A stretch of DNA of 64,000 nt from Doryteuthis pealeii (GCA_023376005.1 CM042152.1:79575811-79639810); one strand, 5' to 3'. Shown: positions 11,831-24,153, numbered from the stretch's first letter. Numbers and translations are program-made. The notes: generated by a model not told the origin, from the sequence alone.

Positions 11831-12477
11831 TTTGGATGCCCAGAGATAGACTCCTTTAGGGGCACCCTTTAACATTCAGTAAGATAATGGTTAACAAGCT
11901 AGTCTTGCAAATCCATTACTACAGAAAAGTGAGTTTGATCTTTGCTGAATGTTCCATACTTGTGACAAATCCTATAATGTTGTAGGTAAATCATTTTTTT
12001 TTTTAAATTTCACTTTCTAGTTTCTTTTAATATTCTATAAGACTTGAAGCAGATGGTCAATCTATCATCATATTATAGCAGAAAGGTTTGAAAATAGACA
12101 TGTACTGTTGCTTTTTCTTTGTTTTCTAAGTTATTTATAATAAATTTAGTAAAGATAAATGTTTATTCTTTTTGTTTATTATTTGCTTAAATGTTTTAAT
12201 TTGATTTTCTATTGGCTTAAAATAGAATTATTTGCTTAAATGGCATTCAATAATCTTTTATCAAAAAGTAATAATAAAAAATTGAATTTCACTTTCTTGA
12301 TTGTTAATCCTAATTTGTATCTTTGTCTAAGCAACAACATCTGTTACCCATGTCAGGAATTTGGTTCATTTTAAATTTGTTTCATACTTTGTCACTCAAA
12401 GAATATTCATTATAAAATTTCAACTTTTCTGATGCATTATTTATCATTTATAGATTTATTTAAAAATATGAGGTGGT

Positions 12478-12965
12478 GACCTGTGATAAAGAATGGAACC
12501 CTGGTGGTTGAAAGGTTCATAATATGAAAGCTCAATTTAGCCCATACTTATGCTAGATGGGTGCCGGAGAGGCCAATTTATTCAATTACTGGTCACATCA
12601 AGACCTATTGAATTGCCAATATTCTATGGCAAGCCAACCTTTTTATCATATATGTTAGAAGGCAGGGGTTGAGTCTTTATAAAGTTAAAGTGCATCTATG
12701 GTGAAGTTCCAATTTTGAACATCTAGGGAGTGTGGAGTACCTTCATTTTCCCAGGTCCCACTCTGACCTGAATTGTATCTTTTATTGGGTCAATCTATAG
12801 GTTTCAAAGGAAAGTTAGTTTTTAAAAAAAATCTGTTAAAAAAATTGAGTTTAAAAAAAAAAAAAAAATTGAAAACCAATCAAAGAATGAATAGAACAAA
12901 ATGTCTTCGGCATAAAATAATCCAACAAGGGTTGACATGCCGTAAAATCCAACAAATCAAACTAA
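12478..12965 (-). repeat. R1 repeat, degraded inverted copy
   Basis: Reverse complement of 1178-1675, but with numerous short deletions and substitutions: 'gggtgccggagaggcc' lacks a G, and about 20 bases are missing or altered around 12575-12640. This is far more damage than between the two direct copies, and it is the clearest sign of lower sequence quality in A'. Confidence 0.8.
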
Positions 12966-14104
12966 GATATTAGTGTAATCCAAAAGTAAGGTCTCCAAAG
13001 CATGGGGGTTGCAGGGAAACTGTTTGTGCGGCTATTGGCAACACTATTATGTTAGTTGCGCATGTGCCTGTATGTAAATTGAATGTGTACAAGAAAGAAA
13101 GAAATTAAAACATTCTTGTCATGACTTTTATCAATGAATGATGAATTAGGAGAACTCAATATATAAAGTGACATGATGATTATTAGTAGAAGTGTTTACC
13201 ATTTGAAATTCCTCATCTCCAACTTCAGTCAATCTCATATGAAGACAATTAGTTCTCTGCTTGTAACTACTGTGGCATGTAATTGAAGTAATTTGAATTT
13301 TTTTCTTCTCCTTTTTTATTGCAATATTAATCAATGATAGCTTATTAATTTACTATAGCATATATGCATTGCTCATAAGATTCAGAGTTGATAATCTATA
13401 CAGAGATGCTGATAGGTATGCGTCACAGTGTCTTTCTTTTTTCCTTCTGAAGCATTTTCAAGCTAACTGTAAATACATTTCAATAGTTTCTTAGAAACGA
13501 ATTACACATGATAGGTTACAAAGGTAGGGGTTAGACGGCTTTAGTTGTTTCCCAGATCATAATAAAACCTACAATTTATTAAGAAACTTTATTGGGAACT
13601 CCAAAAACAAAAAACGTTTGTATCATAAGTAAGCATAATCATCAAATTTATTACAGGAGTAAAACAATAAAAAGAATTTGAAATGAAACTTAGTTTAGTC
13701 CCCCTTAATAAAATGTTGCGTGCATCTATCAATTATTAATTAAATATTATTTTGATATTTTTGCACATCATTTTACACAAAATCATAGATATCTATTTAT
13801 TTGTAAACTTTTTTAGTTAACCTCTTGTTACTGAAAAAAGGGTGAGACGTAAAAAAACAATTTTAAAATTGCTTATTCAAATTTTAAGTGTATATAACAC
13901 AAGATATTGTGACGTAAGCTGTGACATAATTTTGGTTACAGACAGAAATACACCCAATCTCCATTATTAATAGATGTAATTTTTATTCAGACCATCACTT
14001 ACCTCTTACCAATTGGCTGTTTAAATTGTACTCACTGTATCCCTGCAGAGGGTAAGACTCTTCCCCCAAAGGGGGGGGTTCTGGTATGACACTAAACTGC
14101 ATCT

Positions 14105-14215
14105 GGGAGTGTGGAGTATATCATTGTGATGTAATGGTGCAGAAGCTAGTTTTTACTGATAGTGAGTTTGATCCCCACTGGATTCCCATACATGCAACCT
14201 TGTGTCACATCCTAC
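14105..14215 (+). repeat. tRNA-like SINE head, family S3
   Basis: 'tgatgtaatggtgcagaag' and 'gagtttgatccccactgg' (T-arm-like) are followed by 'aaccttgtgtcacatcc'. The better-preserved counterpart at 40185-40270 (minus) reads 'taatggtcagcaagctag'. It overlaps the A'/B' boundary. Confidence 0.55.
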
Positions 14216-14734
14216 CTCTTCATTATCATTAGAATGGCGTTAAATTTTAGTGATAGGGATGGGTGGTGAAGAAGAGTCATGGAGATCTATGTTGTTGGCA
14301 TGATAATGATGATGTCTTCTCCTATTCTAACAGTAGCCATTTATTTTTTGCCTTGTAAAATTTGTCATACCCCAGAGGTCAGATGTGAAATCAAACAACG
14401 TTTTGTTTTAAAATAGTTTGAAGAAGAATTATATTGTTTGCCAACAAAACTTGTTAGCTAAAATTTACACAATGGACTGAGTTATAGATAAATCTTTTTT
14501 GTTCATGTTCAAATTATGAGTTAAAATGCACAAGGATAACATTAAGATGTATGAAATAAAGTTCTGAAATAAACTTGATCTCTTCCCTTTTTTTTTTTTT
14601 ATCAAATGTAGAAGACCTATTAATGATACTGATCATTGGCCACTAAATTGAGAAATATAGCCAACTTATAATTCCACTGAGACATATTCTGGCTTGTTTA
14701 AAACTCTTAAGTTTCATAAAAAGAAATTCATGTG

Positions 14735-14820
14735 ACACACACACACCCACACACACACACACAACACACACACATAATATATATATATATATATTATATA
14801 ATATATATATATATATATCT
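14735..14820 (+). repeat. (CA)n(TA)n microsatellite
   Basis: Interrupted ACAC run followed by TATA. The counterpart in B (39616-39648) is a pure (TG)n without the TA part. Confidence 0.95.
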
Positions 14821-15519
14821 AAGCTGAAGTGAATCAATCTTTTTGTGTCCTAAAAGGGTTTTTTTGCTGTTTAATTTAAAGACCGATCCATCCAAATTAT
14901 TCCTTAGTTCTAGGATTAAGTTATGTTTTAAAAAAGATTCCATTTTAATTGGTTCTAATTAGTAGTCATTTGCAATTAAGTCAAAAGTCACTTTCCCCTC
15001 TCGTGTATAATCTTACACTTCGTTATATATGTTAGTTTATCAATGAGAGTAGAGAGAGAGAGAGATATGAGATTTTGAACAGATTTGTATGTTAAGTTTT
15101 ACAAACTCCAACCCGGCCACATCTTGGCTCTTAGGTAATTTTTGACCTAATTTAAATTTATTTTCTTAGAAATCTTACAAAATGAATTCTATGTTTTTTT
15201 TTAATTCTTTATTTTTTTAGATTCCTCCGGTCATATTTATTTAAAAAAGATTTAATTTGCTTAGCAAACTCACTTATCCTATCCACATTATCTACCCAGA
15301 GCTCAATGGGTGACATTTTGTCTAGTGTGTGTTGTATGTATTATATATATATATATTATATATATATATGAAGTAAGGTAAGAGGAAAGTGACAAAAATC
15401 AATCACACGTTCTTATATGTGCTACTCTTTATCTATCTTTCAGGTAATTTTTCCTTCGTTCGTTATTACTTGTCTTGCCACATCAAGTCTGAGAGGGGAG
15501 AAATATATGACAGTAATTT

Positions 15520-15750
15520 TTTTTTTTTTTTTTAAACCCAGCAATTCCTGTTTTGAAAATGCTGCATTATAGAAATTTGTTTGTATAAAATACAACATCA
15601 ACAGTCAATATTTTGAATTGTCCTTATGAAGATTGTGATACATATTTGATTATATTTTATATGTATCTTAAATTGAAACATTCTAAATGTAAACAATTTT
15701 CAAATATTAAACATACCTCAGGTCTCTTATGTTTCACTTTTAGTTATTAC

Positions 15751-15789
<39 letters not shown>

Positions 15790-16012
15790 ATAACTAAAGT
15801 GAAACATAAGAGCCTGAGGATGATTTAATATTTGAAAATTGTTAGCATTTAGATCGTTTCAATTTTAAGATACATTAAAATATATATCAAATATGTATCT
15901 ACAAATCTTCATAGAAATTCAAATATTACTGTTGATGTTGTATTTTTTATTCAACAAAATTCTTATAAGCAGCATTTCAAAACAGGAATGCTGGTAAAAA
16001 AAAAAAAAAAAT
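15520..16012. repeat. Palindrome of a ~230-bp unit around (TA)n
   Basis: The left arm runs from 'cctgttttgaaaatgctgc' (about 15550) to 'ttttagttattacta' (15752). The right arm is its reverse complement, starting 'tagtaataactaaa' (15785) and ending 'aaaacaggaatgctgg'. The centre is (TA)n. A third, diverged unit follows at 16085-16260. In B only two of the three units exist (38540-39025). Confidence 0.88.
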
Positions 16013-16279
16013 ATATTACTGTCATTATGAAAATTCAAATGTTTGAATGTTCTTTTTCTTGTCTCACTTGATAACATACCAAAAATCAAACAGTCAATAT
16101 TTGGAATTGTCCCTCATGAAGATTCTCGATAGCAAATTATGAACAATAAAATATTTTAATGACAATTTTTCAAAGCATTAATAATCATTCTCACATCTAT
16201 TTTCACTTTTATTTTATTACTTTTCCATATATTGTCGGGATCATTTCAATTTCTTTAACTCTATATACATAATATAGAA

Positions 16280-16357
16280 GGCACCTCATGTGGTGTTATG
16301 GTTAGCTAGCTAGATAGTCAGACGCATTGTTAGTGAGTTTTGATTCTCACTGGTGCC
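16280..16357 (+). repeat. tRNA-like sequence
   Basis: GGCACC at the start pairs with GGTGCC at the end. Between them lie 'gttatggttagc' (D-arm/A-box-like) and 'gtgagttttgattctcac', a T-arm-like stem with a one-base insertion. The opposite-strand copy at 38450-38526 has a perfect 5-bp T stem (gtgag-tttgatt-ctcac). It is probably a SINE head, because the anticodon arm is not normal. Confidence 0.55.
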
Positions 16358-17279
16358 ACATACTTCTGGTTTTGGTGCTGCATCTAGCTACGCTTAGTAA
16401 ATAACTATATAAGGGCAAAGTGGTGGTATGTTGTTTGGATGAAGCTACGAAATAAAACAATTACGACAAAGTAAATATATATACATATTAAATATGGTTC
16501 TTGCTTTTTGTGCAAAATTTATGAATGTTTGAATTTATATTTAAAGATGTTTAAAAATCAAAATATCCGTGAAATAGCAATTGAAATTCTACTTAGAAAT
16601 GTCCAACATTTATAAATCTCAAAGTAAAAAAAAAAAAAAAAATCCAACAATCTACCAGGTGATGCTGGGTAGCCGCTTCTAGTCATATAATATATATAAT
16701 AGTTTTGTTTTGTAAAAGGAAAAAAACCCCAAATGTTTACCACTTTTTATCCAGGTAAAATAAGTTTCTCATTGCAAAGACAATCATATTAAATGGTATA
16801 TTTTGTGTACGAAGTTGAAGAAAAATGTTTTTAACTACAGATTATTTCAAAATCCCCTAAGAGAGCTCAATGTAAGATAATTAATAAATTTATTTTACAG
16901 AGTAATATTTCACTTTCAATAAGAAAGAAAATCATAACAAGCCGTCATTTGGCTCTTATAATTTATTTTAAACTGATTATCAATAATGAGCCCAGTTTCA
17001 TCAGACAACCATACATAATAACGCAAGAAAATAACTAGAATTCTAGTATAATGCTGATCTTCAATTTTGTTTGTTTCATGTCTATTATAACAATTCAATT
17101 GCAATTTTAATACTTTCTATTATCTGAGGAATCCATCTTATTGCAGTTGTACTATCCCCCTCTCTCTCTATTAAGTCAGTACTGGGTATGGAATTGTGTT
17201 ACTACATTACACCTGGAGATACATCAACCATCTTCTAGTGAAACTGTCATTGTTGTAGGAAATGGAACTTAGACTTCTT

Positions 17280-17545
17280 GGGAGGTGCCACTTAGTGCAT
17301 CATAGGAAATGGACTCCAAATCCTGGATAGGCTGTTGTGTTTCACCTTCATGCAAAATGCCTTGAGAAAAGGCATGAATCCACTTGTTCTACTCTAGCTT
17401 ATAGGTAATAGTAGGCAGACTGTATTCTTTAGCCTTGGTAGGTAACCACTCTAGGAGAAGGAAAACGCTGAATTTGAACCCGCTGTAATCATCTTTAAAA
17501 AACTTGTGTCACATTTTGCCCTTATCCTAAATAAGTCTTCAGTCT
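17280..17545 (+). repeat. S2 SINE
   Basis: 'ggtgccacttagtgcatc', 'ccaaatcctggataggctg', 'aaaaggcatgaatcca', 'aggcagactgtattcttta', 'gtgtcacattttgccc'. The same element is at 37240-37560 on the other strand. Confidence 0.75.
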
Positions 17546-17744
17546 TAAAAAAAAAAGTATTATTTTAACATACAACATTTATTTCTCAGCATACTCTTTT
17601 TGTCAAGGCACTTAATTCCAAGTGGGAAATCTAATCATTAGCAAACATTAATACTGTGAACTTTCCAGATAAAATTCAGCTATGTTTAGGTTATTGTGAA
17701 ATAATAATCTACTCGTATATACAATTCATAATAAATTAGTTACT

Positions 17745-17830
17745 ATATAGTGTAATTGGTTAGCAAGCTAGTCTTGCAGATCCAATTACTAGTGTATGCC
17801 CCATATTGGTACCTTGTGTTGGTAAATACC
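17745..17830 (+). repeat. tRNA-like SINE head, family S3
   Basis: 'tgtaattggttagcaagct' with 'cttgcagatccaattacta' and 'ggtaccttgtgttgg'. The counterpart is 36955-37030 (minus). Confidence 0.55.
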
Positions 17831-18119
17831 TACTTTTAAATATGTTATTTGGATATGTCTGTGTGTGTTTGTTGCCATAAATTTAATTATTGAATTAGAA
17901 ACTTTTTGTTAAACAATGTTAGAATAAAAACATTTCATTGTTAAAATAATTGTATATTGTTTGTGTTTTTCCTCTGAAGATGTTGAAATATTTTGGGTTT
18001 GAGTTACTAACAATTTGAATAATTGGATGGTTTGTTTTTTTCTGAATAGGAAATTGTTGATGTTTAAAGTAGTAGTAATATATATATATTATATATATAA
18101 TATATATATTATAATATAT

Positions 18120-18535
18120 TAACAGAGTGGCAACTATTATAGTATCAGCCTATTCTTTTTCACTAGCCTAGCAGGAGATTGTCTTTCGCATTTGAGCTGG
18201 AGAGCCATACCTACCATCAGCTCCCACTTTACTGCAGCAGATTCAAGCTGTGCTACCATGTGCTGAGTTGGTGATCGGATATTATCAAACCTAGAACCTT
18301 GTGGTCTCCGTGGTATCGCCTGAACGTGAGAGTCTATCCTCCCTTTTCAACTAGCGCTAGACTAGAAATTTCTGTTGCATTTGAGCTGGAGAACACACTT
18401 ACAATCAGCTTCCCACTTTATGCAAGGTTTAAGACTGTGCTACCATGCGGCTGAGTGGTGAGGCTGGTATTGAAACTTGGAACCTTGTGGTTCTATCAGA
18501 TTTAACTCCTTCCTACTGAGCTAAAACTGGCCTTG
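18120..18535 (-). repeat. Tandem pair of S1 tRNA-derived SINEs
   Basis: Inverted copy of 36267-36705. Both units show 'gagctggaga' and 'gctgtgctaccatg', with the tRNA-like head 'ctgagctaaaactggcctt' at about 18516-18534. Confidence 0.8.
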
Positions 18536-19139
18536 ATGTTAAAGTAAGCATGTGCTAATTCAAATGAATAAGGAGAAGGAGAAAATCTTGCTTTAAGTAA
18601 GAGTATTTATCTAGAAGCAAATACATTTAGAAGTGAACTACCTTGTGTAACATGTCCTTTAAGTAATTTGTGTATAGAAAAAAGACTAGTGAGAATATAG
18701 TTTACTGTGGGCGAGACTGGTTCAGTTCTTTCTGCACCAAAGTTAATATATTAGGTAAATTGGAGGCAACTAAATTCAACTTTGAAGGTCAGATTTTTAC
18801 AAACATGTTTTTCTTAGGCAAGACCCGTTTAAATGAATTTGTGATTTTAAATATTTTGTAGCTGGCCAGATGCCTAAATGTCAAATCATTACTTTGATTG
18901 CGCTCTAAAAACACTAGTTCCTTGATTATTTTGGGGTAGTGCCAAATTAAAGCTGAATATTTATTAATGATATGTGTATTGCAATGCCTTGAAAACCTAT
19001 TTTGGATGAAGTATACGTACGTAGTGTGTGTGTGTGTGTGTAAATAAGCAGTGGAGTTAGATTTTGAATAATTACTTTTTCTGATTTGTTTTTTTACTTA
19101 CATCATTTATATACATTGTAAAAAGGGACTTTATTATGG

Positions 19140-19320
19140 ATGGTTTAATCCTTCTTTTCTCCTTTCTTTCTCTCTTTGGTTTTTTTCCTCCTTTCTCCTC
19201 TCTCTCTCTTTTCTAATATCTCTCTTATTTACATAATGCCTTAGACATGTTTTTTTCTCTTCTTTTCTCTATATCTCTCTTTTCAATTCTCTCTCTCACC
19301 CCCCTCATCTATCATATTGT
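19140..19320 (+). repeat. Pyrimidine-rich tract
   Basis: CTTTCTCTCT-type strand, the counterpart of the purine tract at 35460-35645. Confidence 0.9.
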
Positions 19321-19509
19321 TGGTCATCAATATTTTTGGCGGGACCAATTCTTCTTCTTATATAAATTTTATTTGCTTATTACCTTTTTAATTATTCTTT
19401 GTGTTTTTGGATAAGATACATTTTTTTTTTATTAATCATTAAGCAGTTGGAGGAAACATTTTAATTCACTTTTTACTTAACTTTTAAAAAAAAATCACTC
19501 TGTCTGTAA

Positions 19510-19715
19510 GGCTGATTTTGGATCTCCTACAGAGGATTAAAGATACCTTCAAAAGGGGTGTCCTGTGTGCATGACACTAAACTGGTGAGGCTCCAGTTCT
19601 GGAGACTGGGTGTGTGGGTACTCCTTTGACATTACTTCCAGGTTCACTATACTCCGGAGTGGTTGTATCTGTTAGAAGGTCCTATCTATGGGTCTAAATA
19701 GATCTGTTTAAAAAG
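19510..19715 (-). repeat. R1 repeat fragment
   Basis: Minus-strand R1: 'gacactaaactggtgaggct', 'attacttccaggttcacta', 'cctatctatgggtc'. Same as 35085-35300. Confidence 0.75.
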
Positions 19716-20506
19716 GATTTGTTTTCAATAGAAATACTTTATATCATATAACTGTACTTTTATTTGTAATTAAGTATGTAACTTGAAGCTATAAATCATT
19801 TACTGAGGATTATTTTTTCTCTAACTTGAAACCATCTAAGTGAATGCAAACCAAATGTTTTATTAATAGAAATAATTATGGACATGTGGTTGAGAGACAC
19901 TCATAAAATTTGACCTTGACATAATTCATTAATCTTTTTTAACCATAAAAAGAGTTGTAATATTTAAAATATATATTTGGGAGGGAAAACAGAATACATT
20001 TAAATTTTTCTAAATAATTTTTTGAATAAAGAAATTAAGTATTATTATTTTTTTTTTTTTTAAAAGGATTAAGTCTTTTAATTTATCATTTCACAAATGT
20101 TTGTTTTTTAAATATTTTTTATATCAAACATTTTTTTAATCTTACCCAAAAATGATTCTAATTTCTAAAATAATAATATAGACCATTTAAAAATTTAGAA
20201 TAATTTTTGATAAGATAACATAAAATCAAAACAATTTTTTAAATTTTTCAGTGAAATGTCTATCAGTCCCCCCCACATGTTTGGTCAAATGACCATTGGT
20301 GAAATATACTTTGGCGCATTTTGTCCAAGAGCGCAATCAGCAGGCCATGGGAATAATGAAATATGTTATACCAATTAATATTATATTTATGCAACTCTTT
20401 AAAAAAAAAAAAAAAAGAATATATTTGATAATTAGAAATAGACTAATAATTGTCAGCTGTTCAATACATTGCTCAGCTATTTACCAACATTTTGATGTGC
20501 TCCAAG

Positions 20507-20606
20507 NNNNNNNNNNNNNNNNNNNNNNNNNNNNNNNNNNNNNNNNNNNNNNNNNNNNNNNNNNNNNNNNNNNNNNNNNNNNNNNNNNNNNNNNNNNNNN
20601 NNNNNN
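20507..20606. other. Assembly gap, 100 N
   Basis: Exactly 100 N. This is a common placeholder for a scaffold join of unknown size. The left flank ends in duplicated sequence (B') and the right flank is single-copy in the window, so the join is not supported by the sequence itself. Confidence 0.99.
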
Positions 20607-22110
20607 CGTTTTTTTCTAAATTGCCTAATCAGAACCAAAAAAACAATTATAGCGTAAAAGAAATGTTGAATTTGGAATTAGATAATGATTATGAAAAAGA
20701 ATTTAAGAATGCGTTGGGGAACTCTCTGATGAATTACTTAACATAATTTGATCTACTAGCAGGAACCTGTCGAGTTATAGCAACAGTATGGTTAAACTTA
20801 ATAATTACAACGTTTGATATCTTTACTTAAAGCTGCTGCAAAATAGTTCCATTTTTTAAAGTATGATAACTGATTGAACTCTCTCTCACTCTTTTCCCCA
20901 TTCTTTCGTCTTTTCCTTTTTTCATCATGTTAGACTTCAACATATTAGCATTAACGCTTTCCGTGCGCTCACCTCTCTATGTGTTTCCTTTACTCTCTTT
21001 CTTCTTTACCATATTTCTATGATAGCATTCCTTTTTCTTGCCTATATTCTTATAATAAAACGGGCATGGTCCTTATTTATCTGAAGTGACAACAAACATA
21101 GAGAAAAGAATTCGGCAGCTTAAGCAACACCAGATAATCAGGGATTATATTTTGTCTTTCATCTTTCATTTTAACCTGAGCGTGTGGCAATTAGGATAGA
21201 CGACCGGGAGAATAACGAACAAGCGTATTAATATAAACATATGAGTTGCGCTGAGATGCTTTTTTTTTCTCAGTTTATATGACAAAGATAACAATAGAAG
21301 AAGATCCCCAAGAAGAAATAACAAAAAATAATGAATGAATAACTCACGTTATGTATTAATTCCTTATTTTTCTCTTCAAAAACCCTTTTTTAGCGACCAA
21401 ATCCAATTTCTTTTCATATCTTCTGATTTGCAAACGATCAGATTTGTTGAAATGGTTACAAGCAATATCTCCAATCCTATGACTATAATTACCGAGTTCA
21501 ATCCCCGTTCGTCCTCCATACTTTGACATTGTTCACTACTACCCGTGTTATACTGAGTAAAAATACTTACTTTGGTGTTAATTTTGTCAGCAAAGTTATC
21601 TCCATGTCAGTAATCCCCATCTTCTAGACCAGGCGCGTTTTAAATTATGAGGTCTCTAAATTTAAGTGGTCATGAAATAAATAAATGGGTCAGAAAAAAT
21701 TCGTGAAAATAAATAAAAAAATCTTTGGTCGCTAAAATGAATAAGAAAATAGAAATAGATGCACTAAATTTTGACTTGGTTATTTTAATGTACACTCCAC
21801 AATCAAGGAAGTGACTGCAAGAAGAGCATTTCCGGATTCTTTCTTAAAATAACATTTTTATTTTCATAGAATTCCTTGTATCGTGAGGTAGAAAGATACA
21901 CAGAAAGAAATGTGTGCTTAACAACATTTATTAAGCACCCAAGGTATCCGGTTCAAACGGATACATACAAACACAGAACAAATAAGATAAACAATTAAGA
22001 AGACAAGACTTACACTAAAAGAGAGGGTCAGTTCGGTAATAGCCAACGCAGCAAAGTCATCTGAATATTATTCAGCTAGTTAATCTACGTTAATTGTAGG
22101 CTATTTTATG
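20607..22110. other. Stretch with no recognisable feature
   Basis: No gene or known repeat is recognised. A 46-codon open run just after the gap (to 20745) has a protein-like composition but no family I recognise. Two adjacent stem-loops lie at 21915-21937 (TGCTTAA/TTAAGCA) and 21944-21964 (GTATCCG, loop GTTCAAA, CGGATAC). Confidence 0.5.
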
Positions 22111-22212
22111 AGCCAGTCCATTGGTTAGAATGCTGAAGGCGTGATACCTACTCTACAACAGAGCCAGTCCATCTGGTAGAGTGCTGAAGGGGTGTTAGCT
22201 ACTCTACAGCAC
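22111..22212 (+). repeat. 51-bp tandem duplication
   Basis: Two copies starting 'gagccagtccat' with a period of 51 bp, both containing 'gtgctgaaggNgtg' and 'ctactctac'. They are about 85-90% alike by eye. Confidence 0.88.
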
Positions 22213-23200
22213 AATTGATATATACAATTCAAAAATAAATGGATCATACAAAAAATCTCGATTATTTTTGACACGCCTTGTATTATATTTTTACGATTAG
22301 TATTTTTAATTTTTGAGGACACACAATAAATTCTGTTAGATTGATTTCTTAGACTGTTGCCATAGGTACCTACCTCGAAGGAGTGATTTTTAGTATTACA
22401 TATAAAGAAAACAATGTGTTTGCTTATAAAAACGAGTCGGGAAATACGTTCAATATTTTCACTTTAAAGTTACAATTATCGAAGTATATTAAGTCCACCC
22501 GATACTTTTGCTTTACCTTAATACTATATTTGGTTAAAAAAACACAGAATTCTTTCTCGAAACGAACAGCTCTAGCTTTTAGAACATATTCAAATGCTGG
22601 TTATGTTTTAATAATGAGATGGAAAAAAAAAATTTAAGTACGTGTAGATAATAGTAGAAAGTTACAATAATTTCTGGAATGACGAATGAAAAGGCCACCT
22701 GTCAGTTTCTGATTGCTCAGTACAAAACGAGAAGGAGGGTAAGAGAAAGAGAGTGATGAGTTTGGTGTCTGGGCTGAGTGTTTGGAGTGAACAGTCGCAG
22801 GATTGAGTGTCTGTTCTCCAAGGCATTTTACTTGGGGGTAAAAAAAATATCAGTTCAGAAAAAAAAAAAACAAGAACGCCTTGTGTTTTTTTAATAAAAC
22901 TTAAAAAGGTACAAGACACTATATCCACAAAAGATTCCTGGTTGTCCGAGACTCAACAACGAGAACGCCATCTAGCCCAACTACAGACACAGACAGAACC
23001 AGTAACTCTAATCCAGAATAGCAGAGCCCAATAACCAGATCCAGACAAGAGTTATAGTCGAACAGTAAGAAGTATAGATTTGAAACTGCTGGTTATGTTA
23101 GATAATTATAATTACTAGTATAAAATAAAAAAACACCCTCCGGGCGATGTAAAAATAGATTTTTGAAAACATATTCCTGAGAAGTGGGAGTAAAAAATTC
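22213..23200. other. Mostly featureless stretch
   Basis: A fragment 'tttttgacacgccttgta' at 22263-22280 resembles the end of the MITE at 47951. The rest shows no gene, repeat or structure that I can support. Confidence 0.4.
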
Positions 23201-23219
23201 AATGTCAGCGAGTTTGTAC

Positions 23220-23525
23220 CCTAAGTAAGTAAAATCATCAAATTCATTAAAGGATTAAAAATAAAACAATTTGAAATGTAAACTTTAAATATGTATTAAA
23301 ATAAAACAAACTATATATAGATATATAATACCAGTCATGTATTTATTTAAACTTGTTTAAAAAAAAAACAATGAGGACTGTCTAATGCTGCATTGTTTCA
23401 AATTTTTAGTGTATTTATTCTATTATGACGATTTTGGGTAATATGACGTTAGCAGTAACGTAATTTTTGTTACAAACAAAAATCGGAAAGCGAATCTCCA
23501 TTATTAATAGATATTGCTCTGTTCA
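23220..23525 (-). repeat. Old copy of the repeat at 120-500
   Basis: Diverged, CpG-retaining relative of A's left end in inverted orientation. It shows that this part of A is a dispersed repeat independent of the recent duplication. Confidence 0.6.
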
Positions 23526-23639
23526 ATGATATTGAATATGGAGCTCTCAACTTGACCTGAACAACTCTAGCTTTCCGTTGTTGAAAGAAAGGTCCAACTT
23601 AGAATCCATCCTAAAACCTACTTACCATGTAACCACCCC

Positions 23640-23710
23640 CCTACACACACACACACATATTAATATTATATATTATATATATATATATAATATATATATA
23701 TACCTACACA
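23640..23710 (+). repeat. (CA)n(TA)n microsatellite
   Basis: Short CA run, then interrupted TA, directly bordering a MITE. Confidence 0.95.
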
Positions 23711-23712
23711 CA

Positions 23713-23850
23713 CAAGGTGTGTCAAAAAGTATCGAGATTTGTTTAATACTTTCTGATACACCTTGTTTCTGAAAAAATTAATGTTCCATTCATTATAGTT
23801 TTCTATCTTAGTAAATACAGATTCAGTCCCGAAACTTTTATAACACACTT
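23713..23850 (+). mobile_element. Mariner-like MITE (family of 47951)
   Basis: It starts 'caaggtgtgtcaaaaagtat' and ends near 'ttataacacactttgttgta'. Inside are 'tgatacaccttgttt' and 'aatgttccattcattat', shared with 47951-48109. It is non-coding. The outer end is worn, so the limits are approximate. Confidence 0.55.
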
Positions 23851-23969
23851 TGTTGTATAATATATATATATATATATATATATAATAAAATAAAATAAAA
23901 TAAAACCTTGCTTAGAGGCGAATCAAATCTGAATAAATAATTAAAATAAAAAAAAAGAAATGATCAGAC

Positions 23970-24090
23970 ACAACCAGACATAAGCACACGCACACACACA
24001 CACGCTTACATTTACACACACAAGCACGCGCACACACACACTTACACACACATAAGCAAGCACCCAACCATACACATACACACACAGAAT
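23970..24090 (+). repeat. CA-rich interrupted microsatellite
   Basis: ACACAC runs interrupted by G and TT, of ACGC and ACTT type. The open frame on the other strand is a low-complexity artefact. Confidence 0.93.
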
Positions 24091-24153
24091 TTGGAAGACC
24101 CAAGACAGAACGAATTTAGCAGCCGCTAAGACAACTTCAGTTCCAGTATTCTT

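Larger units (their letters stand above)
7062..14109 (-). repeat. Segment A' (right arm of giant palindrome)
   Basis: Reverse complement of 1-6989 and of 40272 to about 47335. It carries many one- to few-base deletions relative to both other copies; the R1 repeat at 12478-12700 is clearly degraded, for example. It shares A copy 1's haplotype-specific states: a full hairpin at 8932-9005 and no 90-bp insertion near 13600. Every feature of A recurs here inverted: the S2 SINE at 11510-11830, palindrome 10557-10698, pyrimidine tract 8713-8897 and R1 at 12478-12965. Confidence 0.95.
14110..20506 (-). repeat. Segment B' (inverted copy of 34301-40271)
   Basis: This continues A' without a break and is the reverse complement of 34301-40271. 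Its end at the N gap falls on the counterpart of 34301 (ctccaag against cttggag). One large difference is visible: B' contains about 400 bp at 15370-15782 that B lacks at 39050, adding an extra inverted copy of a ~230-bp unit. The other differences seen are mainly microsatellite lengths and homopolymers. Confidence 0.93.

Noticed and set aside
20607..20745. Short protein-like open run just right of the gap
   Set aside because: About 46 codons, no start, no splice evidence and no recognisable family. It could be an exon or transposase scrap, but the sequence alone does not support a call.
22662..23034. 88- and 75-codon frames on opposite strands
   Set aside because: They overlap each other and show no recognisable domain, signal or conserved partner.
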